Of a stretch of DNA of 64,000 nucleotides, positions 41,242 to 49,435 are shown one piece after another; the stretch's first letter is position 1, and every line of letters starts with the position of its first letter. This DNA is from Candidatus Dadabacteria bacterium (GTDB lineage: Bacteria > Desulfobacterota_D > UBA1144 > Nemesobacterales > Nemesobacteraceae), in assembly GCA_026705445.1 (NCBI GenBank), contig JAPPAR010000019.1:124001-188000 (forward strand). Direction: 5' to 3'. The translations under genes were made by a program, and so were the position numbers. The notes below the pieces were generated by a model that was not told the origin of the DNA, ran no database searches, and saw nothing but the letters and a program-made list of their open reading frames with translations.

Positions 41242-42572
41242 TGAGCCAGACGCAGCAGACACCTTTAACTTACGCGAGAATAACTGAAGATGTAGTCAGG
41301 ATGGTCGACAAGCCGTCTGGGAAGTGGTGGGCTCTTTTTCTTCCCACAGTAGCACTTGTGGGACTCGGCGCCATGTGCTTTTTCTATCAGGTGGCGGAGG
41401 GACTTGGAGTCGCCGGCTACCGACACCCGGTTTTCTGGGGAGTTTACATAACCGATTTCGTTTTCTGGGTTGGAATAGCGCACTCCGGAACGCTTATCTC
41501 GGCCATACTTTATCTGTTCCGCGCAAGGTTCAGGATGTCCATATACAGAATTGCGGAGGCCATGACGGTTTTCGCCGTTCTCACCGCAGGACTCTTCCCG
41601 ATAATCCACCTCGGAAGACCATGGAATTTCCTTTGGCTTATACCCTATCCGAATTCAAGGGAGCTCTGGATAAACTTCAAGTCGCCGCTTGTGTGGGACG
41701 TATTCGCCGTAAGCACCTATCTTACGGTAAGCTCGGTGTTCTTCATAGTCGGAATGATTCCCGATATCGCCGCGATAAGGGACAAGGTCAAAGAAGTTCC
41801 GAGAAAGATCATATACTCGATTCTTTCCTTCGGATGGAAGGGATCAAACAAGGAATGGCTTCACTATACGAGGGCCTATCTTTATTTCGCGGCTCTCGCC
41901 ACTCCTCTTGTTCTCTCGGTTCACAGCGTCGTGTCCTGGGACTTCGCGATGGGCAACGTTCCCGGATGGCACACCACCATATTCCCGCCGTACTTCGTTG
42001 CCGGAGCTATTTTCTCCGGACTTGCGATGGTTATCACGCTTACCATACCGATAAGGAAGATTTTCCATCTTGAGGACTACATAACGCTTGATAACTATGA
42101 CGGCATGGCGAAGCTCATAATTCTGACTTCCTGCATAGTCGGCTACGCATATGCTGCGGAATTCTTCATGGCGTGGTACAGCGGAAGTCCTTATGAGTGG
42201 GGACAGTTTGTTTACAGGGCGACCGGAGAGTACGCGTTTTTCTACTGGACGATGGTGATATGCAACTGCGTTGTCCCGATAGCGTTCTGGTGGGAGAAAG
42301 TTAGAAAGAACATAAAGGCGCTTTTCGTCATCTCCATACTGATAAACATAGGAATGTGGTTTGAGCGGTTCAACATCATCGTGATATCGCTTTCAAGAGA
42401 TTTTGAGCCCGGTGCGTGGGGCATATACAAAATATCATTTGTTGAGGCCGGCATAACAATCGGGAGTTTCGCGTGGTTCTTCATGTTCTTCTTACTGTTT
42501 GTGAAAACTCTTCCGGCAGTTTCCATAGCGGAGATGAAGGAAATACTTCCGGTGCCGAAGAAGGGAGGTTAG
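41241..42572 (+). CDS. actC: Alternative complex III quinol-site subunit ActC (NrfD-like)
   Basis: Polytopic NrfD/PsrC-type membrane protein (443 residues, about ten helices) that binds quinol. Typical are WGVYITDFVFWVGIAHSGTL, PLVWDVFAVSTY and HTTIFPPYFVAGAIFSG. Its ATG overlaps the actB stop (ATGA). Paralogous to ActF in the same operon. Confidence 0.95.
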   Translation: MSQTQQTPLTYARITEDVVRMVDKPSGKWWALFLPTVALVGLGAMCFFYQVAEGLGVAGYRHPVFWGVYITDFVFWVGIAHSGTLISAILYLFRARFRMSIYRIAEAMTVFAVLTAGLFPIIHLGRPWNFLWLIPYPNSRELWINFKSPLVWDVFAVSTYLTVSSVFFIVGMIPDIAAIRDKVKEVPRKIIYSILSFGWKGSNKEWLHYTRAYLYFAALATPLVLSVHSVVSWDFAMGNVPGWHTTIFPPYFVAGAIFSGLAMVITLTIPIRKIFHLEDYITLDNYDGMAKLIILTSCIVGYAYAAEFFMAWYSGSPYEWGQFVYRATGEYAFFYWTMVICNCVVPIAFWWEKVRKNIKALFVISILINIGMWFERFNIIVISLSRDFEPGAWGIYKISFVEAGITIGSFAWFFMFFLLFVKTLPAVSIAEMKEILPVPKKGG

Positions 42573-42578
42573 CAGGAG

Positions 42579-43085
42579 ATGAGTCAGGGCGTAGTCGGAA
42601 TTTACTCGTATCAGGATTCGGTTCTTGAAGCCATTGGCAAGCTCAAGGAAGCGGGTTACCGCAACATGAGAGTGTTCTCCCCGTTTCCGGACCACGAAAT
42701 TGAGGCGGCGGTTGATCTGCCTGAGAGTCCTGTGCGGTTTTTTACTCTCTTCGGAGGTCTGCTGGGGGCGACCTGCGGGATCGGTTTTACGGTTCTTACT
42801 TCAAGCGCCTGGCCGATAGCGGTGAGCGCCAAGCCTATAGTCTCAATACTTCCCTACATGGTTATCGTTTTTGAGCTTACGGTGCTTTTCGGCGCCCTTT
42901 CAACCTTTCTGGGGCTGATAGTGAATTCCCTTATAAGACAGAGAACCCCGGTCAGGCTCTATGACGAGCGTTTTTCGGATGACAAGTTCGGTGTTGCCGT
43001 TGTGTGCGAGAAGGAAAATATAGACGCGGTTGAAGCGATATTAAATTCTACGGGAGCTGAAGAAATCAAGTTTGATGAAGCATAA
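42579..43085 (+). CDS. actD: Alternative complex III subunit ActD (DUF3341)
   Basis: 168 residues with the DUF3341 fold: a cytosolic N-terminal domain (VVGIYSYQDSVLEAIGKLKEAG), two membrane helices (about 48-68 and 88-112) and a short cytosolic tail ending FDEA. A structural subunit without cofactors. Its last 11 bases overlap actE. Confidence 0.93.
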   Translation: MSQGVVGIYSYQDSVLEAIGKLKEAGYRNMRVFSPFPDHEIEAAVDLPESPVRFFTLFGGLLGATCGIGFTVLTSSAWPIAVSAKPIVSILPYMVIVFELTVLFGALSTFLGLIVNSLIRQRTPVRLYDERFSDDKFGVAVVCEKENIDAVEAILNSTGAEEIKFDEA

Positions 43086-43656
43086 AAAGTTTTTTCGGAC
43101 AGTTCCGGGGCGAGCTTGGGGATTTAATTCTCTCAGGGGATTGAAAGTATGTGTCGCCGTCGCTTTTGCGGTTGCGCTTTCCATTTCCTCTGCCCACTCG
43201 CTTCCGTGGTCGTGGGACATGTGGTCTCAGGACTCGATTCAGCCCTACGAAGAGCCCGTGCTTTTTCCGCGCAACTCGATTTCCACCGACGGCAGCAAAA
43301 TGAGGCCTGAAGACAGAAACAAAGTCGAGCAGATAAAAAAAGGACCGATTCCCGGAGATGACGAGTCGGTTGCCAGAGGAGCCAAGGTTTACAAAGAGCA
43401 GTGCGCCGTGTGCCACGGCCCCGGGGGTTTGGGAGACGGAATTATAATAAAAAAAGGACTCGGTTTTTACCCGGTTAACCTTACCACGCCTGCTGTGGCG
43501 CAGAGAACCGACGGTTATATCTACGCCTATATACGCTACGGAGGCAAGGTTATGATGCCCTCTTACGGCGAGAACATATCGAAGCAGGACGCATGGCACG
43601 TGGTCAATTACGTGAGAAAGCTTCAGAACCCGGGTTCTGTCAAGGAGAGTCAGTGA
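43075..43656 (+). CDS. actE: Alternative complex III monohaem cytochrome ActE
   Basis: Exported cytochrome c (193 residues). A signal or anchor helix lies at about 20-40 and one haem site, CAVCH, at residues 110-114. A likely axial Met is in GGKVMMPSYG. It presumably hands electrons to the cytochrome c domain of the caa3 oxidase encoded at 3844-4791. The start at 43075 lies within the end of actD. Confidence 0.94.
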   Translation: MKHKKFFRTVPGRAWGFNSLRGLKVCVAVAFAVALSISSAHSLPWSWDMWSQDSIQPYEEPVLFPRNSISTDGSKMRPEDRNKVEQIKKGPIPGDDESVARGAKVYKEQCAVCHGPGGLGDGIIIKKGLGFYPVNLTTPAVAQRTDGYIYAYIRYGGKVMMPSYGENISKQDAWHVVNYVRKLQNPGSVKESQ

Positions 43657-43660
43657 AACG

Positions 43661-44839
43661 ATGGATCAGTCCGTAAACCAGGAGATACTCGCTAAAAGAA
43701 ACCAGATACCCGGCTGGGTGTTCAAGGTTTTCCTCGCTCTGGCGGCTGTGGGTGTAGTGGCTTTTGTAGTTAACGCCAGGGGAGAGAGGGCCGAGGAGGT
43801 CTGGCAGCTTTTCCTAGTGAATTTTCTTTTCTGGACGGGAGTGGCCCAGGGCGGGCTCGTGTTCTCCTGCATACTGAGGATAACCAACGCAAGGTGGGGC
43901 AGGGGACTTCTTCGCATAAGCGAAGGTTTTGCGAGCTTTACCATAGTTTCTTTCGTGCTTCTGCTTGTTCTTTTTATCGGCAAGGAGGTGGTCCTTCCCT
44001 ACGCTCATCATCACTACCACAGTCCCAAGGACATATGGCTCAACATAAATTTCGTGATGGCGAGGAACGTCATTGGTTTCGCCGGACTTTTAGTACTTAA
44101 TTATTTCTATCTGAAAACATCTATTCAGCAGGACCTTGAGGGCAAGGAAAACATCGTGAAATTAAAGAAACTGGCTCCTGCGGTAATCGGGGTCTACGCT
44201 ATTGTTTTCTCCCTTTTCGCCTGGGATTTCATGATGTCGCTTGATCCTCACTGGTTCAGCACGCTTTTCGGTCCCTACTACTTTATGGGAAGCCTGATAG
44301 CGGCCATAGGGGCGACCATAATACTTTCGGTTCCCCTCAAGCGTTACCTGGGGCTTGATGACTATCTCTCCCTTCATCATTACTGGGATATGGGAAAGAT
44401 ACTCCAGGGTTTTTCGCTTTTCTGGGTTTACCTCATGTTCTCACAGCTCCTTACGATTTGGTACGCGAACATGCCCGAAGAGACGGGGTTTGTGATAAAA
44501 AGGGTTGTGGATGAGCCTTTCCGCTCGTTTGCCTGGGCTGTTCTCACCTGCTGCTTTATATTTCCTTTTGTTTCCTTTCTGCCGCGCACGCACAAGATAG
44601 TTACCCCGATAGCTGTCTTTATCGCCACGGTTTCTTTCTCGGGACTCTGGATGGACAAGTTCCTGCTGGTCATCCCCTCGCTTACAAGCGAGCTTGTTTT
44701 CAGTATCAACCATTTCCTGATTACCTTGGGTTTTCTCGCGGGGTTTGTGGCGACTTTCCTTCTGTTTATAAACCGCTTCCCGGTAATACCTTTCGGTGAT
44801 CCCTATTTTGACGGCAAAACGAAGGGCGGAGGACATTAA
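43661..44839 (+). CDS. actF: Alternative complex III subunit ActF (NrfD-like)
   Basis: Second polytopic quinol-oxidoreductase-like subunit (392 residues, about ten helices), paralogous to ActC. LFLVNFLFWTGVAQGGLVFSC and KEVVLPYAHHHYH are characteristic, with WDFMMSLDPHWFSTLFGPYYF in the middle, as in COG5557-type proteins. aaggag precedes ATG 43661. It ends one base before the next ATG. Confidence 0.94.
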   Translation: MDQSVNQEILAKRNQIPGWVFKVFLALAAVGVVAFVVNARGERAEEVWQLFLVNFLFWTGVAQGGLVFSCILRITNARWGRGLLRISEGFASFTIVSFVLLLVLFIGKEVVLPYAHHHYHSPKDIWLNINFVMARNVIGFAGLLVLNYFYLKTSIQQDLEGKENIVKLKKLAPAVIGVYAIVFSLFAWDFMMSLDPHWFSTLFGPYYFMGSLIAAIGATIILSVPLKRYLGLDDYLSLHHYWDMGKILQGFSLFWVYLMFSQLLTIWYANMPEETGFVIKRVVDEPFRSFAWAVLTCCFIFPFVSFLPRTHKIVTPIAVFIATVSFSGLWMDKFLLVIPSLTSELVFSINHFLITLGFLAGFVATFLLFINRFPVIPFGDPYFDGKTKGGGH

Positions 44840-44840
44840 G

Positions 44841-44990
44841 ATGAAACTTACACCCGAACAGCTTGATAAAATAGTTCTGCTTTTCACTGTGAAAGTTGCT
44901 ATCGGTATTGCGGCTTTTATTGGCATAGTGGCCACCGTAGCGCTCTTCGGCACCAAGATAGCACCGCTGATGGGCAAACTCCCCTGGTAA
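44841..44990 (+). CDS. 49-residue single-helix peptide ending the ACIII operon
   Basis: Short protein with one membrane helix (about 17-38, KVAIGIAAFIGIVATVALFG) and a polar N-terminus MKLTPEQLDK. A good ggagg Shine-Dalgarno lies 7 bases upstream and the actF stop ends one base before the ATG. Too small for standard annotation. The context strongly suggests a small structural subunit of the complex, like the unassigned single helices seen in ACIII preparations. Confidence 0.72.
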   Translation: MKLTPEQLDKIVLLFTVKVAIGIAAFIGIVATVALFGTKIAPLMGKLPW

Positions 44991-45094
44991 TTCCGGCCTT
45001 CCTGCGGTTTCAGGCGATGCTGTACTAATTTCAGACTGCTGAGTTAAAGATTACTACAGGGTTGACTCACGAACAGGGCCGTTTTTACAAAATA

Positions 45095-45122
45095 TTGACT
45101 TGTATCTCGAATGTGGTACATT
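45095..45122 (+). promoter_or_regulatory. Promoter of the toxin-antitoxin pair
   Basis: TTGACT (45095-45100), 16 bases, TACATT (45117-45122). The first transcribed bases lead directly into a strong aaaggagg. A TGTA/TACA pair flanks the spacer and may be part of an autoregulatory operator. Confidence 0.5.
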
Positions 45123-45144
45123 GATTCTAAAAGGAGGTGTTTTG

Positions 45145-45408
45145 ATGGCTAAAACCGAAATGATACGTGCGCGGATGGAACCTGAACTCAAGCGGGAAGC
45201 TGAAGAAATATTCTCCACTCTTGGTTTGTCTACTACTGAAGCGATCACCATGTTCTACAGACAGGTTACTTTTTATCAAGGTTTGCCTTTTATTGTAAGA
45301 ATACCCAGACAAGAGACCTTGGAAGCTATCCGTCAGGCGCGCTCCGGGGAAGGTCTTATCGAATATGCAGATGTTGATGAGCTGATGGCTGAGTTTGATA
45401 ATGCGTAA
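45145..45408 (+). CDS. RelB/DinJ-family antitoxin
   Basis: 87-residue ribbon-helix-helix antitoxin. MIRARMEPELKREAEEIFSTLGLSTTEAI matches the DinJ DNA-binding part (residues 5-34), followed by MFYRQVTFYQGLPF. The C-terminal region, which wraps the toxin, ends in DELMAEFDNA. It should bind and repress its own promoter. ATG 45145 is chosen for the strong Shine-Dalgarno. It overlaps the toxin gene by 8 bases. Confidence 0.92.
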   Translation: MAKTEMIRARMEPELKREAEEIFSTLGLSTTEAITMFYRQVTFYQGLPFIVRIPRQETLEAIRQARSGEGLIEYADVDELMAEFDNA

Positions 45409-45670
45409 GTTGCGCACAACTGCGCAGTTCAGAAGAGATCTTAAGAGGCTTGGCAGAAGGGGGAAAGATTCCGAAAAGCTCCACAGCGTAATTGCCAGAC
45501 TGGTTGCCGGGGAACCACTTGACCTGATTAACAGGCCGCACCGCTTATCAGGTGAGTGGGCTCCCTGCTGGGAGTGCCATATAGAACCTGACTGGCTCCT
45601 TGTTTGGGATGAAGATAAGGAGTCGATAACTCTGATCCGAACTGGAACCCATTCAGACTTATTCAGATAA
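45401..45670 (+). CDS. YafQ-family mRNA interferase toxin
   Basis: RelE/ParE-superfamily endoribonuclease (89 residues) that cleaves ribosome-bound mRNA. The family C-terminus WECHIEPDWLLVW, then LIRTGTHSDLF, carries the catalytic His/Asp/Phe set. RDLKRLGRRGKD binds rRNA/mRNA. ATG 45401 lies inside the end of the antitoxin gene. The pair looks intact. Confidence 0.92.
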   Translation: MRKLRTTAQFRRDLKRLGRRGKDSEKLHSVIARLVAGEPLDLINRPHRLSGEWAPCWECHIEPDWLLVWDEDKESITLIRTGTHSDLFR

Positions 45671-45789
45671 TCTTCGGTAGAGATTTCCCTGCAATAAAAG
45701 GCGTCGGTTGCTCAATTATCCTAAGTTGCTGGAATGCATGGACCCCTTTTTTTGCCGTGTAGGAATTTGAAGCAGTTCAGTATGCCATC

Positions 45790-45819
45790 TTAAAATCGTC
45801 TTATAAAACCGGATATAAT
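45790..45819 (+). promoter_or_regulatory. Possible promoter for the GldC-like gene
   Basis: A perfect TATAAT at 45814-45819 with TTAAAA 18 bases upstream (45790-45795), 44 bases before the gene. Confidence 0.38.
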
Positions 45820-45863
45820 TTCCGTGCTGGTTTTTCAAAAAAATTTTTCCCAAGGAGTTTTGC

Positions 45864-46214
45864 ATGTCCAAAGATGCCGAAATCAAGCTTAAGGTAATGC
45901 TAGGGGATGACAATGTTCCCGAGGGTCTTTTCTGGGAGGCTTCCCAGTCCGAAGAACCTGGAGAGAAGCGCTGCGAGGCAGCTTTTATCTCCATGTGGGA
46001 TGCCGAGAAAAAAGAATCTCTTGTAATAGATCTCTGGACCAAGAAAATGGAAGTAGGAGAAATGAACTACCATTTTTATTACACCATGATGAAAATGGCT
46101 GACACTTACGAAAGGGCTACCTCCGAGAAACAGATATCAAACAGAATGAGAGAATTCGCGGGCGAGTTCGCCGAAATGGTCCTTGAGTCTTTCGGAGGCC
46201 AGAAAAACCCCTGA
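45864..46214 (+). CDS. GldC-like protein
   Basis: 116-residue protein matching the gliding-motility-associated GldC family: EIKLKVMLGDDNVPEGLFWEA at the start, LVIDLWTKKMEVGEMNYHFY in the middle, MADTYERATSEKQISNRMREF near the end. GldC was named in Flavobacteria but is not strictly tied to gliding. No other gld genes are present here. Single-gene unit with an aaggag Shine-Dalgarno. Confidence 0.82.
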   Translation: MSKDAEIKLKVMLGDDNVPEGLFWEASQSEEPGEKRCEAAFISMWDAEKKESLVIDLWTKKMEVGEMNYHFYYTMMKMADTYERATSEKQISNRMREFAGEFAEMVLESFGGQKNP

Positions 46215-46293
46215 CCAGCATCCTCTGTTGCCCTGCAGATCAGGGAAACGCCGGTTTTCCCGACATTCCCCTGATCTTGTTACCCGAAAGATA

Positions 46294-46689
46294 TCAGTAA
46301 AAAACTCTCGCGGCGATAAAAGCGAAGAAAAATCCCACGCACCAAAGAAGCACTGATAACAGGTATATCCAGTTGCTTGTCTTTCGTAATCTGGCACACG
46401 CCATTGCCTGCCCAGGGTCAACAGGGCAGGGTGCGTTTCTTGAACTCCAGAGCGCGAATCCGGCAATGAGAAGCATCGCGCCCGAGATTCCAAACGTCCA
46501 GATTTTGTATTCTGACAACGCAATCAGCCAAGGAGCGGTTCCCACGATTCCCGCCAAGGTTGCGCCGGCACCGATCGTCACTAATAATGCGGGAAGGGCG
46601 CAGCACACAAGCGTTCCAGCGGACGTAAGCAGGCTGAGCGAAGTGAGAAGCGTTTGCTTCACTCCGTAGCCGGAATCTGTGTTATCCAT
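46294..46689 (-). CDS. MerT-like heavy-metal membrane protein
   Basis: 131 residues, four predicted helices. The first helix holds an adjacent Cys pair, SAGTLVCCALPALL (C29/C30), like mercuric transport proteins. A second pair (C88, C98) lies in the loop APCPVDPGQAMACARL, also a MerT-like layout. It overlaps the HMA-domain gene by 8 bases, paralleling merT-merP. The metal is unknown, and no mercuric reductase or MerR is adjacent. Confidence 0.7.
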   Translation of the reverse strand: MDNTDSGYGVKQTLLTSLSLLTSAGTLVCCALPALLVTIGAGATLAGIVGTAPWLIALSEYKIWTFGISGAMLLIAGFALWSSRNAPCPVDPGQAMACARLRKTSNWIYLLSVLLWCVGFFFAFIAARVFY

Positions 46690-47065
46690 GCTCGCATCCC
46701 CTCTTAATGGCGCTCACGTTGTATCCCGAATCCGTGATAAGCTTCGCAAGCGTCGCATCGTCAACGGTCAATCCGGGTTTCATGGCGACCATTATGGAGC
46801 TTTTGCCGAGATCAACATTGATTCCCGCGATGTCCCCGCGTTTCAGGAACACCTTTTCCAGGGAACGGGCGCAGAAATCGCATACAAGTCCGCTTACCTT
46901 GATATTGATGGTATCTTCGCAGGCGGCGTTTTCCATGTTGTTTGAAGTGGTGGGGGTCTCTACCACCTCACCTTCATGGTTATGTTCGTGTTCTCCATGC
47001 TGCGCATGGCTTTGGAACACAAAAAGAAGTGTCATAAAAATAATTGCGGTGATTGATGTTTTCAT
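46682..47065 (-). CDS. Exported HMA-domain metallochaperone (MerP-like)
   Basis: 127 residues: a signal peptide ending near SHA, a His-rich linker (HGEHEHNHEGE), then a ferredoxin-like heavy-metal-associated domain with the metal site GLVCDFCARS (C62, C65). It probably binds a soft metal in the periplasm and passes it to the MerT-like partner. Third gene of the small metal cluster. Confidence 0.82.
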   Translation of the reverse strand: MKTSITAIIFMTLLFVFQSHAQHGEHEHNHEGEVVETPTTSNNMENAACEDTINIKVSGLVCDFCARSLEKVFLKRGDIAGINVDLGKSSIMVAMKPGLTVDDATLAKLITDSGYNVSAIKRGCEHG

Positions 47066-47075
47066 AGTTTTCTCC

Positions 47076-47723
47076 TTAAAATCTTATTATTAAATTGAAC
47101 AAAACCCCACCTTTGTCGCTCACTCCGACCTCGGCGAGATACTCGTTCTTGAAAAACCGTACAAAAGGCGTAAACGAAATGTTGTCTCTTTGCCCCGTGA
47201 TGTGGTCAACCTGAAGCATGAGCCAGGTGTGGAGATCGCCGTAGTCTCCGATATAAGGGGCGATTCCCAACCGCGCTTTCTGCCTGAAGAATTTCGTTAT
47301 GTCTTCTGCGTAGTAGACGCGGTTCTCATAACTTGTAAAGTACCGTCGGGTTTCCCAGTCAAGGGCGATATCGGCAAAGGCGGCGGGCTTGGGTTCACTG
47401 TTGGGCACCCCAAGATCACCGTAGGCTGTGCCAAGGCCGCCTTTAAGATAGAAGTTTGCCTGCGAGGTCGGCGCATTATGGCGCTTTACCAGATAGTTAA
47501 GCTGTACGCCGTGGGTCTGCCAGGCCTCCTCGCGCCAGTATTCGGTTCTGTATCCTATTGAATACCTGGCTGTTGGCGAATAATGAACGTGAAGAGAATT
47601 CGCGTTCTTGTCGTTTTTCTGCATGACCGTCCAGCTGCCCGGATATGAGACCGGACGGGACAGGGACTGAGGGGCATATGCCACCAGGATCACGCAGCAT
47701 AAAGTGAAAACTGCTGATTTCAT
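47076..47723 (-). CDS. Exported beta-barrel-like protein of the metal cluster
   Basis: 215 residues with a signal peptide (about 1-21) and a mature part of alternating aromatic and polar strands (YSIGYRTEYWREEAW, VQLNYLVKRH, NFYLKGGLGTAYG), ending FNLIIRF with a terminal Phe, the usual outer-membrane barrel signal. Probably an eight- to ten-strand outer-membrane protein. No family name recognised. It lies 10 bases before the HMA gene, in operon. Confidence 0.65.
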   Translation of the reverse strand: MKSAVFTLCCVILVAYAPQSLSRPVSYPGSWTVMQKNDKNANSLHVHYSPTARYSIGYRTEYWREEAWQTHGVQLNYLVKRHNAPTSQANFYLKGGLGTAYGDLGVPNSEPKPAAFADIALDWETRRYFTSYENRVYYAEDITKFFRQKARLGIAPYIGDYGDLHTWLMLQVDHITGQRDNISFTPFVRFFKNEYLAEVGVSDKGGVLFNLIIRF

Positions 47724-47802
47724 GTTTCCTCCTGAGTATCAATTATGGATTGGCGACGCCGAAGCGAAGCCGCTTGTAGTGCGCGTCCGCGCGCAGGTTT
47801 GC

Positions 47803-48141
47803 TCAGGAGATGTGTTTTGGAGGTCGGAAATGGGTTTCGATCTGGCGGGAGGATCGGAGCTGACCGGCAAGAATCCCGACAGCAGCTCCCTCATGATGAT
47901 CTTTTAGTTCTTCAACAGGCAGTGCGTTTATCTGGACGCAATGCTGGCAATCGCAACCATCGCATTGCTCGGAGCTTCGATTTTCTGAATCTTCTGTTTC
48001 ATGACACGGCATGTCGGCGTCCATCTGCATTTCTGCGGAGGACTTGTCCATGTTCATTGGACATGTGGAGAAAAAAGCATTCGCCATGCCGCCGGTAAAG
48101 AACAATGCGATGCATATTGCCAGTAGCAGTGTTGTCTTCAT
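47803..48141 (-). CDS. Small exported Cys/Met/His-rich protein
   Basis: 112 residues: signal peptide, then a compact metal-binding segment with CPMNM, MQMDADMPCH and CDGCDCQHC, and later DHH. The Met/Cys/His content recalls CopL/DUF2946-type proteins near copper and zinc resistance genes. First gene of the four-gene cluster. ATG 48141 is preferred, with an in-frame GTG at 48150 possible. A role as a periplasmic copper buffer is inference. Confidence 0.65.
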   Translation of the reverse strand: MKTTLLLAICIALFFTGGMANAFFSTCPMNMDKSSAEMQMDADMPCHETEDSENRSSEQCDGCDCQHCVQINALPVEELKDHHEGAAVGILAGQLRSSRQIETHFRPPKHIS

Positions 48142-48163
48142 AGCTCCCACATCCTGATTTATA

Positions 48164-48196
48164 GGCTATTCATTTTTAGTTCAAACTTCAATAGCC
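48164..48196. repeat. Inverted repeat upstream of the metal cluster
   Basis: GGCTATT (48164-48170) and AATAGCC (48190-48196), 19-base spacer. On the minus strand it sits just ahead of a TATAAA and about 23 bases before the first gene, so it may be the operator for a metal-responsive regulator encoded elsewhere. Confidence 0.45.
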
Positions 48197-48265
48197 CAGG
48201 TTCGGAATGTAGAGAGTAAATTATATGACCGGTTTTTAAACACGTGAGTTGACCGGAACTTGTCT

Positions 48266-49198
48266 TTATCTAAATTCGGGTATTACTTCCTTTGCGAAAA
48301 GCTCTATGGTCCCGGGGTTCATCACGTCTGAGAAGAAAATCGTGTATTTGGATATTCCCTTTTCCATGTCGGCGCTGATCTTTTCTACGCAGTCTTCCGG
48401 GGTTCCCACGATCCCGAGTTTTTCTATATCTCCGAAGAATCCATAGCGTCTCTGGGCCTTCTCGAGTTTTTCGGGAAGATCTTTTCTGTTCTCAACCAGA
48501 ACGCAGACGGTCTGCTGAGATATCGTTATATCTTCTATGTCTCTCCCGGCTTCCTCGCAGTGCTTACGGAGTATCGAGTGCTTGCGGTCAAATTCAATCG
48601 CGCTTGTCGCGGGACAGTTCCATTCATCGGCGAGTTCCGCCACTGCTCTTAAGAGGAATCTTTCTCCGGAACCTCCGATGCATACTGGAATGTGGGGACG
48701 CTGAACGGGCTTGGGGTTGCAGAGCGCGTTCTCCACCTTGTAATGCCTGCCGGCAAAAGAGGCGGTTTCATCAGTCCACATCAGTTTGAGTATCGTGATC
48801 GCTTCTCTCAGCATCTCTATTCTTTCTTTCGTTGAAGGAAATGGATATCCGTAAGCGCGGAACTCATCTTCAAACCATCCGGCTCCTATTGCGAACTCAA
48901 CCCGCCCGTTGCTTATCACGTCAAGCGTTGAAGCCATCTTGGCGAGAAGGGGAGGGTGTCTGAAGGGATTGCAGAGAACCATGGTTCCAAGCTTAACGTT
49001 CTCGGTTACTGTCGAGAGCGCGGACATCAGGGTCCAGGGTTCATAGATATCGATACCTATTATTCCCTGACCCAGGACATGATCGTAGAACCAGACGGAA
49101 TCATATCCAGTCGAGTCGCATAACTGCGCCGTGGCCTTTATATCCTCAAAGTCTATTTTCTGCTGTCTCAGCATTACTCCGAATTCGGGTCTGCTCAT
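48266..49198 (-). CDS. LLM-class (luciferase-like) flavin-dependent oxidoreductase
   Basis: TIM-barrel oxidoreductase (310 residues) using FMN or F420. Features: DSVWFYDHVLG, LGTMVLCNPFRHPPLLAKMASTLD region, GRVEFAIGAGWFEDEF, and RPHIPVCIGGSGERFLLRAVAELADEWN. Closest in look to the F420-type subgroup, but no F420 biosynthesis genes are in the window, so the cofactor is open. Substrate unknown. Confidence 0.88.
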   Translation of the reverse strand: MSRPEFGVMLRQQKIDFEDIKATAQLCDSTGYDSVWFYDHVLGQGIIGIDIYEPWTLMSALSTVTENVKLGTMVLCNPFRHPPLLAKMASTLDVISNGRVEFAIGAGWFEDEFRAYGYPFPSTKERIEMLREAITILKLMWTDETASFAGRHYKVENALCNPKPVQRPHIPVCIGGSGERFLLRAVAELADEWNCPATSAIEFDRKHSILRKHCEEAGRDIEDITISQQTVCVLVENRKDLPEKLEKAQRRYGFFGDIEKLGIVGTPEDCVEKISADMEKGISKYTIFFSDVMNPGTIELFAKEVIPEFR

Positions 49199-49435
49199 TT
49201 CCTGTCTCCGTTTTTTGGCATTCGCGAAAGTTAATTATCCCTTCAGCTGGAGATACTGTAAACACGGGAGCGTCTTTTTATCCACGGGAGTTCGGCACAT
49301 AGGAATTCACTGTTTTGTTTCTTTATGCTATTATTACGGGCGACGGAAAAAAGAAAACCGCCGGAGCTTCCAGCCGACTGCTTTAAATGAAGAGATTCCG
49401 TTTCTTCTTAAAAATCTACGCACCTGAGGTTTCCA

